A stretch of DNA of 64,000 bases. Origin: Stutzerimonas azotifigens DSM 17556. GTDB taxonomy: Bacteria; Pseudomonadota; Gammaproteobacteria; Pseudomonadales; Pseudomonadaceae. Under the pieces are notes generated by a model. That model worked only from the letters and a program-made list of their open reading frames with translations. It did not search any database and was not told where the DNA came from. Positions 31,656 to 42,682 of this stretch are shown one piece after another. Positions within the stretch are counted from its first letter, which is position 1, and every line of letters begins with the position of its first letter. The DNA lies in the NCBI RefSeq assembly GCF_000425625.1, contig NZ_KE384409.1, forward strand, positions 1 through 64,000, written 5' to 3'. The translations under genes were made by a program, and so were the position numbers.

Positions 31656-32096
31656 ATGCCCTACCAGAACATTCTGGTCGCCACCGACATGAACGACGAA
31701 TGCCACCCGCTGGTGGAGCGTGCGCAGGACCTCGCCCGCGCCAGCGGAGCCAAACTGTCGCTGGTCCATGTCATCGAACCGATGGCCATGGCCTTCGGCG
31801 GCGACGTGCCGATGGACCTTTCGATGCTCCAGCAGCAGCAGTTCGACCAGGCCCGCGAGCGGCTCGACGCCTTCGCCAGCCGCTACCCGAGCCTGACCCC
31901 GGAGCAGCGCCACCTCGCCTACGGCCAGCCGCGCCAGGAAATCCACCGCCTGGCCCGCGAACAGGGCTGCGACCTGATCCTGGTCGGCAGCCACGGACGC
32001 CACGGCCTGGCACTGCTGCTCGGCTCGACCGCCAACGACGTGCTCCACGGTGCCCCCTGCGACGTGCTGGCGGTGCGCCTCACACGTCCCGAGTAA
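31656..32096 (+). CDS. Universal stress protein (UspA family)
   Basis: 146 residues. A Rossmann-like USP fold with the ATP-binding motif near the end, VGSHGRHGLALLLGSTANDVLHGAPCDVLAVR (G-2x-G-9x-G-S/T), and the start YQNILVATDMN. Small cytoplasmic stress protein; ATP-binding type. A near-perfect AGGAGGAG lies 6 bases before the ATG, so expression may be high. Divergent from the membrane protein gene. Confidence 0.9.
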   Translation: MPYQNILVATDMNDECHPLVERAQDLARASGAKLSLVHVIEPMAMAFGGDVPMDLSMLQQQQFDQARERLDAFASRYPSLTPEQRHLAYGQPRQEIHRLAREQGCDLILVGSHGRHGLALLLGSTANDVLHGAPCDVLAVRLTRPE

Positions 32097-32134
32097 GCGA
32101 GCCCGGCCCGTCAGGCAGCGACCGCCGGTTCGTT

Positions 32135-32827
32135 TCAGGTGGTCTCCGCCCCTTCGCCCGCGCTCATCACCAGCGGGCGGATCTTGCGCAGCTGCGTTTC
32201 CAGCGAAACGGTCAGGCTCGACGACATGGAGAAGAAGGTCAGGAAGGCCTTGAGGTTCGAGTCGCCCACGCAGGTATCGTGGATGCGCTGCCAGAACGCC
32301 TGGTTGACCAGCTGCAGCTGCTGGAAGGCACGCACCAGGCCGCGCAGTTCCCAGTCCGCGTGGCGGCCTTCGCGGAGGTTGAAGTACTGCCGCGCCAGGT
32401 ACAGCGAAACCGCGCGCAGCACGAATTCCTGGTTGCTGGCGAACGGCAGATGCTGGTGCGCCATGGGCTTCAGCCGCGCCAGCACCGGGCAGGCGCTGGT
32501 GGCCATGATCACCCCGAGCAGGGCGCGCAGCCCCTCCTCCAGCCCGACCACCTTGGAATAGTCACGCTCCGGCGTGCGCACCTGCACCTGCGCCCGCTGC
32601 ACGGCCGGCAGGCCATGGAAGTCCTCGATCACCCGGTGCAGGTCCACCGCCGCCGGGCAATGGCTGTAGCGCTCGCGGCTCAGCGGGCAGTTGCTGCACT
32701 GCTGATGCTCGAGTCGCGTCCAGGCCGGCGCCTGGGCCGCGGCCAGCGGCTCGTAGCTGCGCTCCAGCTCGATGCGGTAATTGAACTCATGCTCGTCGTC
32801 GAGCGTGATGCGGTACTGGATCGCCAT
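32135..32827 (-). CDS. Conserved hypothetical protein with Cys cluster
   Basis: 230 residues. The N-terminal strands (AIQYRITLDDEHEFNYRIEL) are followed by a cysteine cluster C-S-N-C-P with a third Cys at SHCPAA, and a fourth isolated Cys in ATSACPVLARLKP. This pattern suggests metal or Fe-S binding. The rest is helical. I recognise it as a pseudomonad conserved protein but cannot name a function. It is 18 bases after uup on the same strand. Confidence 0.7.
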   Translation of the reverse strand: MAIQYRITLDDEHEFNYRIELERSYEPLAAAQAPAWTRLEHQQCSNCPLSRERYSHCPAAVDLHRVIEDFHGLPAVQRAQVQVRTPERDYSKVVGLEEGLRALLGVIMATSACPVLARLKPMAHQHLPFASNQEFVLRAVSLYLARQYFNLREGRHADWELRGLVRAFQQLQLVNQAFWQRIHDTCVGDSNLKAFLTFFSMSSSLTVSLETQLRKIRPLVMSAGEGAETT

Positions 32828-32845
32828 CGAGATTCCTTAGGGCAT

Positions 32846-34768
<1,923 letters not shown>

Positions 34769-34993
34769 GGATACCTCCGGGAAAACTGGCCGGCGATAGT
34801 AACAGAAGGCCGCCGGCGCAGCCGTGGCGGCGCGTCCGCCGGGCCGTTCACGGCAGCCGTTTCGCCATGCGGAAGGTCGCTCGTCGGATCGTCGGGATTA
34901 ATACCCTGGCGAGCCCCTGGCCGCATTTCACTGGGGCATGCGGCAGGCTAAGCTAGCCGCTCATCCCCGTTGTCTCCGTCCCCCGGAAGTATC

Positions 34994-36925
34994 ATGCGCG
35001 GTCGACTGCCCCGTTTCCTCGTTTGCCTGCTGTTCTGCACCGCCGTCATCGATCTCGCCCAGGCGGCCGACCTTTCCCGGCAACGCCAGCTGTACGACGA
35101 AGCCAAGCGCGCGCTGGCCAAGGGCGACCGTGGCCCCTACCTGCGCCACGCCGAGGCGCTGCGTGACTACCCGCTGACGCCCTACCTCACCTACGACGAC
35201 CTGACCAACCGCCTCGATGCGGCCGGCACCGCGGAGATCGAGCGCTTCCTCGCCGCCCATGGCGACCTGCCGCAGGCGAGCTGGATGAAGCTGCGCTGGC
35301 TGCGCCGCCTGGCTCAGCGCGGCGACTGGGACACCTTCGCCCGTCACTACGACCGGCGCATGAACTTCACCGAACTGGACTGCCTGTACGGCCAGTACCA
35401 GTTGCTCCACGGGCAGACCGCCGAGGGCTACGAGACGGCCGAGCGGCTGTGGCTGGTGGGCAAGTCGCAGCACGAGGCCTGCGACCGCCTGTTCGACCGC
35501 TGGGCCGCCGAAGGCCAGCTCACCGAGCAAAAGCGCTGGAAGCGCGTGAAGCTGGCGGTCGAGGCCGGCAACTACGGCCTGGCCACCTACCTGGCCAAGA
35601 GCCTGACCAGCCTGCGCGACGAAGCCGCGCTGCTCGTCGAGACCGCGCAGAAGCCGCGTCTGCTGCAGCAGACCGGCCGTTTCGCGCCGCCCAGCGAGGC
35701 GATGGGCGACGTGGTGGCGATCGGCCTGCGCCGGCTCGCCCGGCAGGATCCCGAGCAGGCCCTGGGCCTGCTCGACGGCTACGCCAGGCGGCTGTCCTTC
35801 AGCGCCGAGGAAAAGGTGGCGATCGCCCGCCAGATCGGCCTGACCCTGGCCCGCCGCTTCGATCCGCGCGCACTGCAGGTCATGGCCGACTACGACCCGG
35901 AGCTGCGCGACGACACCGTCAGCGAATGGCGCGCGCGCCTGCTGCTGCGCCTCGGGCGCTGGTCGGAGGCGCACCAGCTGATCTCCCGCTTCCCGCCGCA
36001 GCTCGCCGAGACCAGCCGCTGGCGCTATTGGCAGGCGCGCAGCCTGGAGCTCGCCAGGCCGGACGACGAACAGCAGGTCGCCAGGCTCTATGCCCCTACC
36101 TCGAAGGAGCGCGACTTCTACGGATTCCTCGCCGCCGACCGCATCCAGGCGCCCTACCGGCTGAACAACCGGCCGCTCAAGCCGAGCGCCGCGGTGGTGG
36201 AAAAGGTGCGTAACACCCCCGGCATCCGCCGCGCGATGGAATTCCATGCGCGCGGGCAGATCGTCGACGGCCGCCGCGAGTGGTACCACGCCAGCCGCTT
36301 CTTCGAGCGCGACGAACTGATCGCCCAGGCCCGCCTGGCCTACGACCTGCAGTGGTACTTCCCGGCCATCCGCACCATGAGCGAGGCCAAGTACTGGGAC
36401 GACCTGGACGTGCGCTTCCCCATGGCGCACCGCGACAGCCTGATCAGCGCGGCCCGCGCCCGCGACATCCACCCCAGCTGGGCCTTCGCCATCACCCGTC
36501 AGGAAAGCGCCTTCATGGCCGACGCCCGCTCCGGCGCCGGTGCCATGGGCCTGATGCAGCTGATGCCGGGGACCGCCAAGGAGACCTCGCGGCGCTTCGA
36601 CATCCCGCTGTCCTCGACCAACCAGGTGCTCGACCCGAAGACCAACGTGCAGCTGGGCGCGGCCTATCTCAGTCAGGTGTACGGCCAGTTCAACGGCAAC
36701 CGCGTGCTCGCCTCGGCCGCCTACAACGCGGGCCCCGGCCGCGTGCGCCAGTGGCTGAAGGACGCCAGGCACCTGCCGTTCGACGTCTGGGTGGAGAACA
36801 TCCCCTTCGACGAGACGCGCCAGTACGTGCAGAACGTACTGACCTACGCGGTCATCTACGGCGACAAGCTGAACATGCCGCAGCCGCTGGTGGAGTGGCA
36901 CGAGCGCTACTTCGACGAACAGTGA
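34994..36925 (+). CDS. slt: Soluble lytic murein transglycosylase Slt
   Basis: 643 residues. Signal peptide (about 1-23, ending A-Q-A-A), a helical superhelix domain, then the C-terminal SLT domain: catalytic Glu in SWAFAITRQESAF, followed by GAMGLMQLMPGTA and the AYNAGPGRVRQW motif. It cleaves murein glycan strands to anhydromuropeptides in the periplasm. The true start is the ATG at 34994; longer reads begin at a TTG. A repeat block follows the stop. Confidence 0.93.
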   Translation: MRGRLPRFLVCLLFCTAVIDLAQAADLSRQRQLYDEAKRALAKGDRGPYLRHAEALRDYPLTPYLTYDDLTNRLDAAGTAEIERFLAAHGDLPQASWMKLRWLRRLAQRGDWDTFARHYDRRMNFTELDCLYGQYQLLHGQTAEGYETAERLWLVGKSQHEACDRLFDRWAAEGQLTEQKRWKRVKLAVEAGNYGLATYLAKSLTSLRDEAALLVETAQKPRLLQQTGRFAPPSEAMGDVVAIGLRRLARQDPEQALGLLDGYARRLSFSAEEKVAIARQIGLTLARRFDPRALQVMADYDPELRDDTVSEWRARLLLRLGRWSEAHQLISRFPPQLAETSRWRYWQARSLELARPDDEQQVARLYAPTSKERDFYGFLAADRIQAPYRLNNRPLKPSAAVVEKVRNTPGIRRAMEFHARGQIVDGRREWYHASRFFERDELIAQARLAYDLQWYFPAIRTMSEAKYWDDLDVRFPMAHRDSLISAARARDIHPSWAFAITRQESAFMADARSGAGAMGLMQLMPGTAKETSRRFDIPLSSTNQVLDPKTNVQLGAAYLSQVYGQFNGNRVLASAAYNAGPGRVRQWLKDARHLPFDVWVENIPFDETRQYVQNVLTYAVIYGDKLNMPQPLVEWHERYFDEQ

Positions 36926-36966
36926 GCCCTGCCTGGGCCCAGCGGAGCCGGCCCTTGGCCGAAGAT

Positions 36967-37119
36967 CGCCGCGAGGGCGCGCCTCCCACAGGGGCCGGTG
37001 CGGCACTACTGCTTTCGTGGGAGGCCCGCCCCCGGGGCGATGCTTCTCGTGGAGCGGCCTCGACCGCGAAACGAGTTCCCACCGCCCTATTCGCGGCCAA
37101 GGCCGCTCCCACCGGGAGC
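36967..37119. repeat. Tandem composite repeat, copy 1
   Basis: 153 bases from CGCCGCGAGGGCGCGCCTCC to CTCCCACCGGGAGC. It holds a CCTCCCAC...GTGGGAGG inverted pair and an outward pair of TCGACCGCGAA and TTCGCGGCCAAGGCC elements. Confidence 0.85.
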
Positions 37120-37133
37120 CGTGGCAGCGATGT

Positions 37134-37285
37134 CGCCGCGAGGGCGCGCCTCCCACAGGGGCCGGTGCGGCACTACTGCTTTCGTGGGAGGCCCGCCCCC
37201 GGGGCGATGCTTCTCGTGGAGCGGCCTCGACCGCGAACGAGTTCCCACCGCCCTATTCGCGGTCAAGGCCGCTCCCACCAGGAGC
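37134..37285. repeat. Tandem composite repeat, copy 2
   Basis: 152 bases, same orientation, 167 bases after copy 1. By direct comparison it differs at three places only: one A deleted, one C to T and one G to A. Confidence 0.85.
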
Positions 37286-37432
37286 TGGCATGCGCCGAAC
37301 CCGGCGCGTCGATGAGGCTGCGCCGTTATCCACCCTACGTCTCCCCGCCCTCGGCCCCCGTTGGGTTCGCCGCTGCGCGGCTCAACCCAACCTACGGCTG
37401 AGTTCGCGCACCGGCGAGGCCAATACGACCTC

Positions 37433-38233
37433 TCAGGCCAGCACCTCGACTGGCATGCCGACCTCGAGCCGGCCGGTGCCTTCGGCGATGAGGTTCTGTC
37501 CGAGGTATACCTTGCCGTCGCGCTTGCGGTAGCTCATCAGCGTTTTCAGCGGCTCGCCGTCGGCGGCGCGTACGCCGCTGTCCGGGTCGAGGGTGGGGAT
37601 CACGCAGCGCGAGCAGGGCTTGACCGCCCGGAAGCGCAGGTCGCCGATGCGGATCAGCGACCTGCCGTCCTCGGCGTAGGGCTGCGCCCCGCTCACCGTC
37701 AGGTTTGGCCGGAAGCGGCGCATGCCGAGCGGCCGGCCGACCCGCGCCTCGAGATCGGCGAGCGAGGCGTCGCCGATCAGCATGAAGGGAAAGCCGTCGG
37801 TGAAGGCGGTCTGCTCGCCAGGCCTGGCGTAGTCCTCGTCGATCTGGACGCCCTGCCCGTCCGGCAGCCGCACCAGCCGGCAATCGCGCCCGAGCGCGCC
37901 GCTCAGCCAGACCGCGGCTTCGTCGCCGGCGTCCGTCGCCAGCAGTTGCCGGCCCCAGATCAGCACTTGGCGCGGCGCGCCGGAATCCGGTGCCTCTACG
38001 CTCAGCTCACCGCGCTCGCGCCAGCGCAGCCGCAATCCGCCGCGGTCCAGGCCTTCGGCCTCGAGCAGCGCCATGGTGGGAATGACCCGCTGCGTGAGGA
38101 AGCGCCCGGAGGCGGGGTCGACGAGCATCCAGCGGCGATCGCCGACGACGCCGAGCGCGTCCGTCGACGTTTCCGCGATGGACGCCCCGGCAGCGGACTT
38201 GAGGGGGAATCGGTAGATCGAGGACAGCTCCAT
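37433..38233 (-). CDS. MOSC domain protein (YcbX-like)
   Basis: 266 residues. An N-terminal MOSC_N beta-barrel (ELSSIYRFPLKSAAGAS) and a C-terminal MOSC domain with the conserved cysteine in VKPCSRCVIPTLDPDSG. MOSC proteins carry or use sulfurated molybdenum cofactor; YcbX reduces N-hydroxylated bases. Unlike E. coli YcbX, there is no C-terminal ferredoxin domain. Start at the ATG at 38233, with GGAGGT 5 bases upstream. Confidence 0.88.
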   Translation of the reverse strand: MELSSIYRFPLKSAAGASIAETSTDALGVVGDRRWMLVDPASGRFLTQRVIPTMALLEAEGLDRGGLRLRWRERGELSVEAPDSGAPRQVLIWGRQLLATDAGDEAAVWLSGALGRDCRLVRLPDGQGVQIDEDYARPGEQTAFTDGFPFMLIGDASLADLEARVGRPLGMRRFRPNLTVSGAQPYAEDGRSLIRIGDLRFRAVKPCSRCVIPTLDPDSGVRAADGEPLKTLMSYRKRDGKVYLGQNLIAEGTGRLEVGMPVEVLA

Positions 38234-38275
38234 GCGCACCTCCGACAACGGGATGCGCAGGATAGCGCAGCGGGC

Positions 38276-39208
38276 TCAGGCTGGCTCGTCGCGCAGCAGC
38301 CGGTCGCGGATGACGTCGACCAGTTTTTCCGGTTGGAACTTGGAGAGGAAGTTGTCGCAACCGACCTTCTGCACCATCGCCTGGTTGAAGCTGCCCGACA
38401 GCGAGGTGTGCAGCACCACGTAGAGGTCGCGCAGGCGCGGATCGTGGCGGATCTCGGTGGTCAGGCGGTAGCCGTCCATCTCCGGCATCTCGGCGTCGGT
38501 GAACACCATCAGCAGCTTGTCGGTCAGCCTGTGCCCGGCATCGGCCCAGCTGCGCAGCAGGTTCAGGCCCTTCAGCCCGTCGCTGGCGGTGTGGATCTTC
38601 AGCCCCAGCTGGGACAGCGTCTCGCGCAGCTGCGCCAGGGCCACGCTGGAGTCGTCCACCAGCAGCACTTCGCGGCCGCGGGCGCGCTCGAGCAGCGGGT
38701 CGGCCAGCCGCTCGGCCGGAATCCGGGTGTCGTAGGGGACGATCTCGGCCAGCACCTTCTCGACGTCGACGATCTCGACCAGCTGCTCGTCGACCTTGGT
38801 GATGGCAGTCAGGTAGTGGTGGCGCCCGGCGCTGCCCGGCGGCGGCATGATGGATTCCCAGTTGAGGTTGAGGATGCGGTCCACCCCGCCCACCAGGAAG
38901 GCCTGAACCGTGCGGTTGTACTCGGTCACGATGATGGTGCTGCGCTCGTCGATCGTCTGCGGACGCAGGCCGATCGCCTGCGACAGGTCGATGACCGGCA
39001 GGGTCTGGCCGCGCAGGCTGATCACCCCACGCACGTGCGGATGGCGGTGCGGCATCAGCGTCAGCTTCGGCAACTGCACCACTTCCTGCACCTTGAACAC
39101 GTTGATGGCGAACAGTTGGCGACCCGACAGGCGAAACATCAGGATCTCCAGGCGGTTCTCACCCACCAGCTGCGTGCGTTGATCGACCGTATCGAGAATG
39201 CCGGCCAT
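38276..39208 (-). CDS. cheV: Chemotaxis coupling protein CheV
   Basis: 310 residues. A CheW-like domain (about 15-160, with FAINVFKVQEVV and VRGVISLRGQTLPVIDLS) is joined to a receiver domain (about 180-305) with acidic pair VDDSS, phospho-acceptor Asp in MVFTDAEMPEMDG, and Lys in FLSKF. It couples receptors to CheA and is itself phosphorylated to damp signalling. AAAGGAG is 6 bases before the ATG. No other che genes are nearby. Confidence 0.93.
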   Translation of the reverse strand: MAGILDTVDQRTQLVGENRLEILMFRLSGRQLFAINVFKVQEVVQLPKLTLMPHRHPHVRGVISLRGQTLPVIDLSQAIGLRPQTIDERSTIIVTEYNRTVQAFLVGGVDRILNLNWESIMPPPGSAGRHHYLTAITKVDEQLVEIVDVEKVLAEIVPYDTRIPAERLADPLLERARGREVLLVDDSSVALAQLRETLSQLGLKIHTASDGLKGLNLLRSWADAGHRLTDKLLMVFTDAEMPEMDGYRLTTEIRHDPRLRDLYVVLHTSLSGSFNQAMVQKVGCDNFLSKFQPEKLVDVIRDRLLRDEPA

Positions 39209-39361
39209 TGCAGGCTCCTTTCAAAATCTGGACACCAGGGGTATCGGCTGCCTACGGCCTCCCTTGAAGGCGTTCGTCGGCACGCTCGAATATCACAATG
39301 CCATCATGCCTGCTTCGCGGCCTGGCATCCAGCGCGCGTGGGGCCGGAAAGGTGATCTGGC

Positions 39362-40261
39362 TCAATCGGCGGAAAGCAGCGGGCTGTCCGGGGGCAGGTG
39401 CAGCCGGAGCGCCGCGGGGCGGACGGAGAAATCCATGCGTCGACAGCTCAGCGGCTCGCCGTCCAGGTTGATGTCCACCGCCTGGGGCGCGGTGATCGCC
39501 ATCCGCGTGATGTGGCCGCTCACCGAAACCGCCTCGACGCCGTACAGGCTGCCGTTGAGCAGGGTGCTCAGGGTGCCGACGGCGCCCTCCGCCGCCGGCA
39601 CGATGCACACGTCCAGCCAGCCGTCGTCGATGGTGGCATCCGGGCAGAGCACCTGGCCGCCGCCGGCCTGGCGGCCGTTGCCGATGCCCATGGCGAGGAA
39701 TTCGCCCGACCAGGAGAACTCCGGACCGCTGAACTCGCCGTAGACGGAGCCGACATCGGCGAAGTGGGTCAGCCCGACCAGCAGGTAGGCGCCACCGCCG
39801 AGCATGCGCTTCCACTCCTCCGGAGTGTCGGCTGTCACCTTCGAGCCGAAGCCGCCGGTGGCCATATTGAGGAAGAAGCGGTCGTTCATCTGCCCGACGT
39901 CCACCGGCACGGCCGGCTCGTCGAGCAACGCCAGCGCCTCGGTCGGGTCCAGCGGGATGCCCGCGGCGCGGGCGAAATCGTTGGCCGTGCCCAACGGCAT
40001 CAGCGCCAGGCGCGCCTGTGCCCCGGCCTGCATCATCGCCTCGGTGACGTCGCGCACGGTGCCGTCGCCGCCGCCGGCGATCAGCGTGCCGTAGCCGGCG
40101 TCCAGCCCTTCGCGCACGGCCCGCTGGGCGTCGCCCGGCTCCCAGGTGACCCGCACGGTCAGGTCCCAGCCGAGCTCACGGCGCAGCCTGACCGCTTCGC
40201 GCACCTCGTCGTTGCACGCCTGCTTGCCGTGAAGGATGAGAAAGGCATTGGCTTGGTTCAT
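39362..40261 (-). CDS. yegS: YegS-like diacylglycerol/lipid kinase
   Basis: 299 residues. DAGK catalytic fold: GGGDGTVRDV loop binds ATP and PLGTANDFARA is the second signature. It phosphorylates lipids such as phosphatidylglycerol or diacylglycerol at the membrane face. Start at 40261 with AGGAG 8 bases upstream; longer reads lack a ribosome site. It is divergent from the exopolysaccharide locus, sharing the 352-base control region. Confidence 0.85.
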   Translation of the reverse strand: MNQANAFLILHGKQACNDEVREAVRLRRELGWDLTVRVTWEPGDAQRAVREGLDAGYGTLIAGGGDGTVRDVTEAMMQAGAQARLALMPLGTANDFARAAGIPLDPTEALALLDEPAVPVDVGQMNDRFFLNMATGGFGSKVTADTPEEWKRMLGGGAYLLVGLTHFADVGSVYGEFSGPEFSWSGEFLAMGIGNGRQAGGGQVLCPDATIDDGWLDVCIVPAAEGAVGTLSTLLNGSLYGVEAVSVSGHITRMAITAPQAVDINLDGEPLSCRRMDFSVRPAALRLHLPPDSPLLSAD

Positions 40262-40613
40262 CTGCAGCGCTCCTGGCCAGGCTCTGCCATAGGACAGGCG
40301 CCCGTAACCGAAGTTGTCCGTCGCCACCCATGCCACCTGTCAGGTCCGGGTGTTCGCCAGTACCCGCGGACGACAATCGGATAAAGGAAAAATTCCCGCA
40401 AAAACAGCTAATTGCGAAAGCAGAACGGCCTTGGGAATTTTTTTGACGGCAGCACGCCAGCCTGTGAACTCGGATCACGCGTCACGGTCGGAGCAGGAGT
40501 CCGGATCAGGGTTGCGATGGCGGCCTGCCATCGATGGCGGCCTGCCAGCAGCGCCCACATGCGGCGTTCTAACGAGTGATCGAGCTAGCTTCTAGCTAAG
40601 GAAGGAGCCTTGT
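40262..40613. promoter_or_regulatory. Control region upstream of the exopolysaccharide locus
   Basis: 352 bases, no gene. Three structures stand out: an inverted repeat AAAAATTCCC (40388-40397) / GGGAATTTTT (40433-40442) in an AT-rich patch; a direct repeat CGATGGCGGCCTGCCA at 40515-40530 and 40532-40547 (period 17); and a hairpin AGCTAG-CTT-CTAGCT (40583-40597) directly before the AAGGAAGGAG ribosome site. The last could occlude translation start, and its site carries two GGA motifs of the type bound by CsrA/RsmA. Promoter boxes are not clear. Confidence 0.5.
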
Positions 40614-42050
40614 ATGCGTTTACAGTCCGTAGGAACCCTTGAGTACGCTCACCCCAGTTTCGTCGACTATTTCCTGGCCAGCGTCAGGTTGATCCACGGC
40701 GTGACCGCGGTGCTGCCGGGGCTGTTGCTGATGGCCTTCCTGCCCCTGGACATGCCGAACTCCGGCGGGCCGTTCACCACCTTCCTGTTCTTCTTCGGCA
40801 TCCTCAGCGTCGTGGTGTTCCAGACCCTGGGCATCTACAGCGAGGAAGTGTTCAGCACCCTGCTGCGCTTCCGCACGATGCTGATCGCCTGGGCCGCCGC
40901 CTTCAGCCTGCTGATCTTCATGCACCAGGGCATGGGCCTGCTCGGCTACCTCGAGCCCATCCACCTGGTGTTCTGGTTCATGACCAGCATGGTGCTGTTC
41001 GGCGCCGAGCGCCTGATGATGCTCGCCCTGTTCCGCCGGCTGATGGACCGCGGCATGTTCCTGCAGAACGCGGTCATTCTCGGCGGCACCGACAACGGCG
41101 TGCGCGTGGCCGAGTACCTGCAGCACAACCAGGACATCCGCACCGGCGTGCTCGGCTTCATCGACGACCGCCTCGAGCGCCTGCCGAGCAACATCGCCAA
41201 CCTGCCGCTACTGGGCAACATGCGCGATCTCGAGCGCATGATTCGCGAGGAGAAGGTCACCCAGGTGCTGGTCGCCCTGCCCTGGTTCGCCGACAGCCGC
41301 ATCGGCCAGCTGATCAACGAGCTGCGCCGCCTGCCGGTCAACGTGCTGCTGGTGCCGGACATGGTCGCCTTCCGCCATGCCAACAGGCGCATCACTGAGG
41401 TCGCCGGCCTGCCGACGCTGATCGCCTCGGACCTGCCGCTGCGTGGCTGGTCGCCGCTGTTCAAGCGCCTGGAGGACATCATCCTGTCGAGCCTGGCGCT
41501 GCTCATGGCCGCCCCGGTGATGCTGCTGCTCGCCCTGGCGATCAAGCTCGACTCGCCCGGCCCGGTGCTGTTCCGCCAGAAGCGCTATGGCTACAACAAC
41601 CGGCTGATCGAGGTGTTCAAGTTCCGCTCGATGTACCACGAGAAGTCGGACGCCAACGCCGATCGCCAGACCACCCGCAACGACGACCGCATCACCCGCG
41701 TCGGCCGCTTCATCCGCAAGACCAGCCTGGACGAGCTGCCGCAGCTGCTGAACGTGTTCCTCGGCAGCATGTCGATGGTCGGCCCGCGCCCGCACGCCAC
41801 CGCTACCAAGGCCGCCGGGGTGCTGTTCGAGGAAGCGGTGGCCGAATACTCCGCCCGCCACCGGGTCAAGCCGGGCATCACCGGCTGGGCGCAGATCAAC
41901 GGCTACCGCGGCGAAACCGACACGCTGGAGAAGATCGAGAAGCGCGTCGAGTTCGACCTCGAGTACATCGAGCGCTGGTCCGTCTGGTTCGACCTTTACA
42001 TCCTCTTCAGAACGGTGCCTGCGCTGCTGTTCAACAAGGATGTGTACTGA
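40614..42050 (+). CDS. wcaJ: Undecaprenyl-phosphate glucose phosphotransferase (WcaJ/PslA type)
   Basis: 478 residues. Four N-terminal membrane helices, a CoA-binding-like Rossmann part ([15 protein letters not shown]), a further membrane segment near 290-312, and the C-terminal bacterial sugar-transferase domain ([61 protein letters not shown]). It adds the first sugar phosphate, normally glucose-1-phosphate, to the lipid carrier. This is the first gene of the exopolysaccharide locus, with a strong AGGAG 6 bases upstream. Confidence 0.92.
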   Translation: MRLQSVGTLEYAHPSFVDYFLASVRLIHGVTAVLPGLLLMAFLPLDMPNSGGPFTTFLFFFGILSVVVFQTLGIYSEEVFSTLLRFRTMLIAWAAAFSLLIFMHQGMGLLGYLEPIHLVFWFMTSMVLFGAERLMMLALFRRLMDRGMFLQNAVILGGTDNGVRVAEYLQHNQDIRTGVLGFIDDRLERLPSNIANLPLLGNMRDLERMIREEKVTQVLVALPWFADSRIGQLINELRRLPVNVLLVPDMVAFRHANRRITEVAGLPTLIASDLPLRGWSPLFKRLEDIILSSLALLMAAPVMLLLALAIKLDSPGPVLFRQKRYGYNNRLIEVFKFRSMYHEKSDANADRQTTRNDDRITRVGRFIRKTSLDELPQLLNVFLGSMSMVGPRPHATATKAAGVLFEEAVAEYSARHRVKPGITGWAQINGYRGETDTLEKIEKRVEFDLEYIERWSVWFDLYILFRTVPALLFNKDVY

Positions 42051-42148
42051 CGCCGCAGGCGCGCCGGACCGGCTCCACCCGGGCCGTCCGGCCATTCGTC
42101 GCAAGCCGTGAACCACACTCGCCCGGCGCTGGTCCGGGAAGGAACTAA

Positions 42149-42226
42149 ATGATCAACAGCAGTCTCTCATTTCCGTTGGCCGATGCCGGTCGTTCAGCTG
42201 TCTGCCTGAACGCCACCGGAGCCTGA
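42149..42226 (+). CDS. Possible 25-residue leader ORF before wzb
   Basis: Reads MINSSLSFPLADAGRSAVCL and five more residues. GGAAGGA lies 5 bases before its ATG and its stop is 4 bases before the wzb ATG, so it is placed like a translationally coupled leader. No family recognised. It could equally be chance. Confidence 0.35.
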   Translation: MINSSLSFPLADAGRSAVCLNATGA

Positions 42227-42230
42227 AGCC

Positions 42231-42668
42231 ATGTTCCGGAACATCTTGATCATCTGTGTCGGGAACATCTGCCGTAGCCCTACGGCGGAAGCCATCCTCG
42301 CGCACAGGTTGCAGGGAAAGGACCTGACGGTGAGTTCCGCAGGTATTGGAGCGCTAGTAGGACACCCCATGGACAAGACCGCCCACGACGTTTTGCAGGA
42401 AAACGGGCTGGAGTTGCCGAATCACCGGGCCAGGCAGGTGGAGAGCGACATGCTCTACCAGGCTGATCTGATCCTGGCGATGGAGAACAGCCATATCCAG
42501 CATTTGCGCCAGATTGCCCCCGAGGTGCACGGCAAGACCTTTCTGATAGGCAAGTGGCGAGGTGATCTCGAGATACCCGACCCTTATCGCCAATCGAGAC
42601 CCGCATTCGAACACGTTCATAGTCTCCTGACGCAATCCGTCGAGAGCTGGCTTCCTTACCTCCGATAG
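42231..42668 (+). CDS. wzb: Low-molecular-weight protein tyrosine phosphatase (Wzb-like)
   Basis: 145 residues. P-loop CVGNICRS (Cys9, Arg15) and the general-acid DPY motif near residue 117. It dephosphorylates the tyrosine kinase encoded next, 14 bases downstream, and so sets the phosphorylation cycle that controls polymer length and export. GC is lower than in its neighbours (32 of 60 bases at 42541-42600 by hand count), which hints at separate ancestry. Confidence 0.92.
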   Translation: MFRNILIICVGNICRSPTAEAILAHRLQGKDLTVSSAGIGALVGHPMDKTAHDVLQENGLELPNHRARQVESDMLYQADLILAMENSHIQHLRQIAPEVHGKTFLIGKWRGDLEIPDPYRQSRPAFEHVHSLLTQSVESWLPYLR

Positions 42669-42682
42669 AAGAAGGAACTTCG

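Larger units (their letters stand above)
36926..37432. repeat. Spacer after slt containing tandem REP-like repeats
   Basis: 507 bases without a gene. The middle is a tandem pair of a ~153-base composite repeat (listed separately); 37286-37432 holds short GTTGGGTT-type elements (about 37360-37390, inverted around CGCTGCGCGG) and nothing coding. Confidence 0.8.

Noticed and set aside
36926-37432. Insertion sequence after slt
   Set aside because: No transposase frame and no terminal inverted repeat with target duplication; the content is tandem REP-type repeats.
40443-40471. TTGACG as a -35 box for the exopolysaccharide locus
   Set aside because: At 17 bases the -10 position reads GAACTC, which is not promoter-like.
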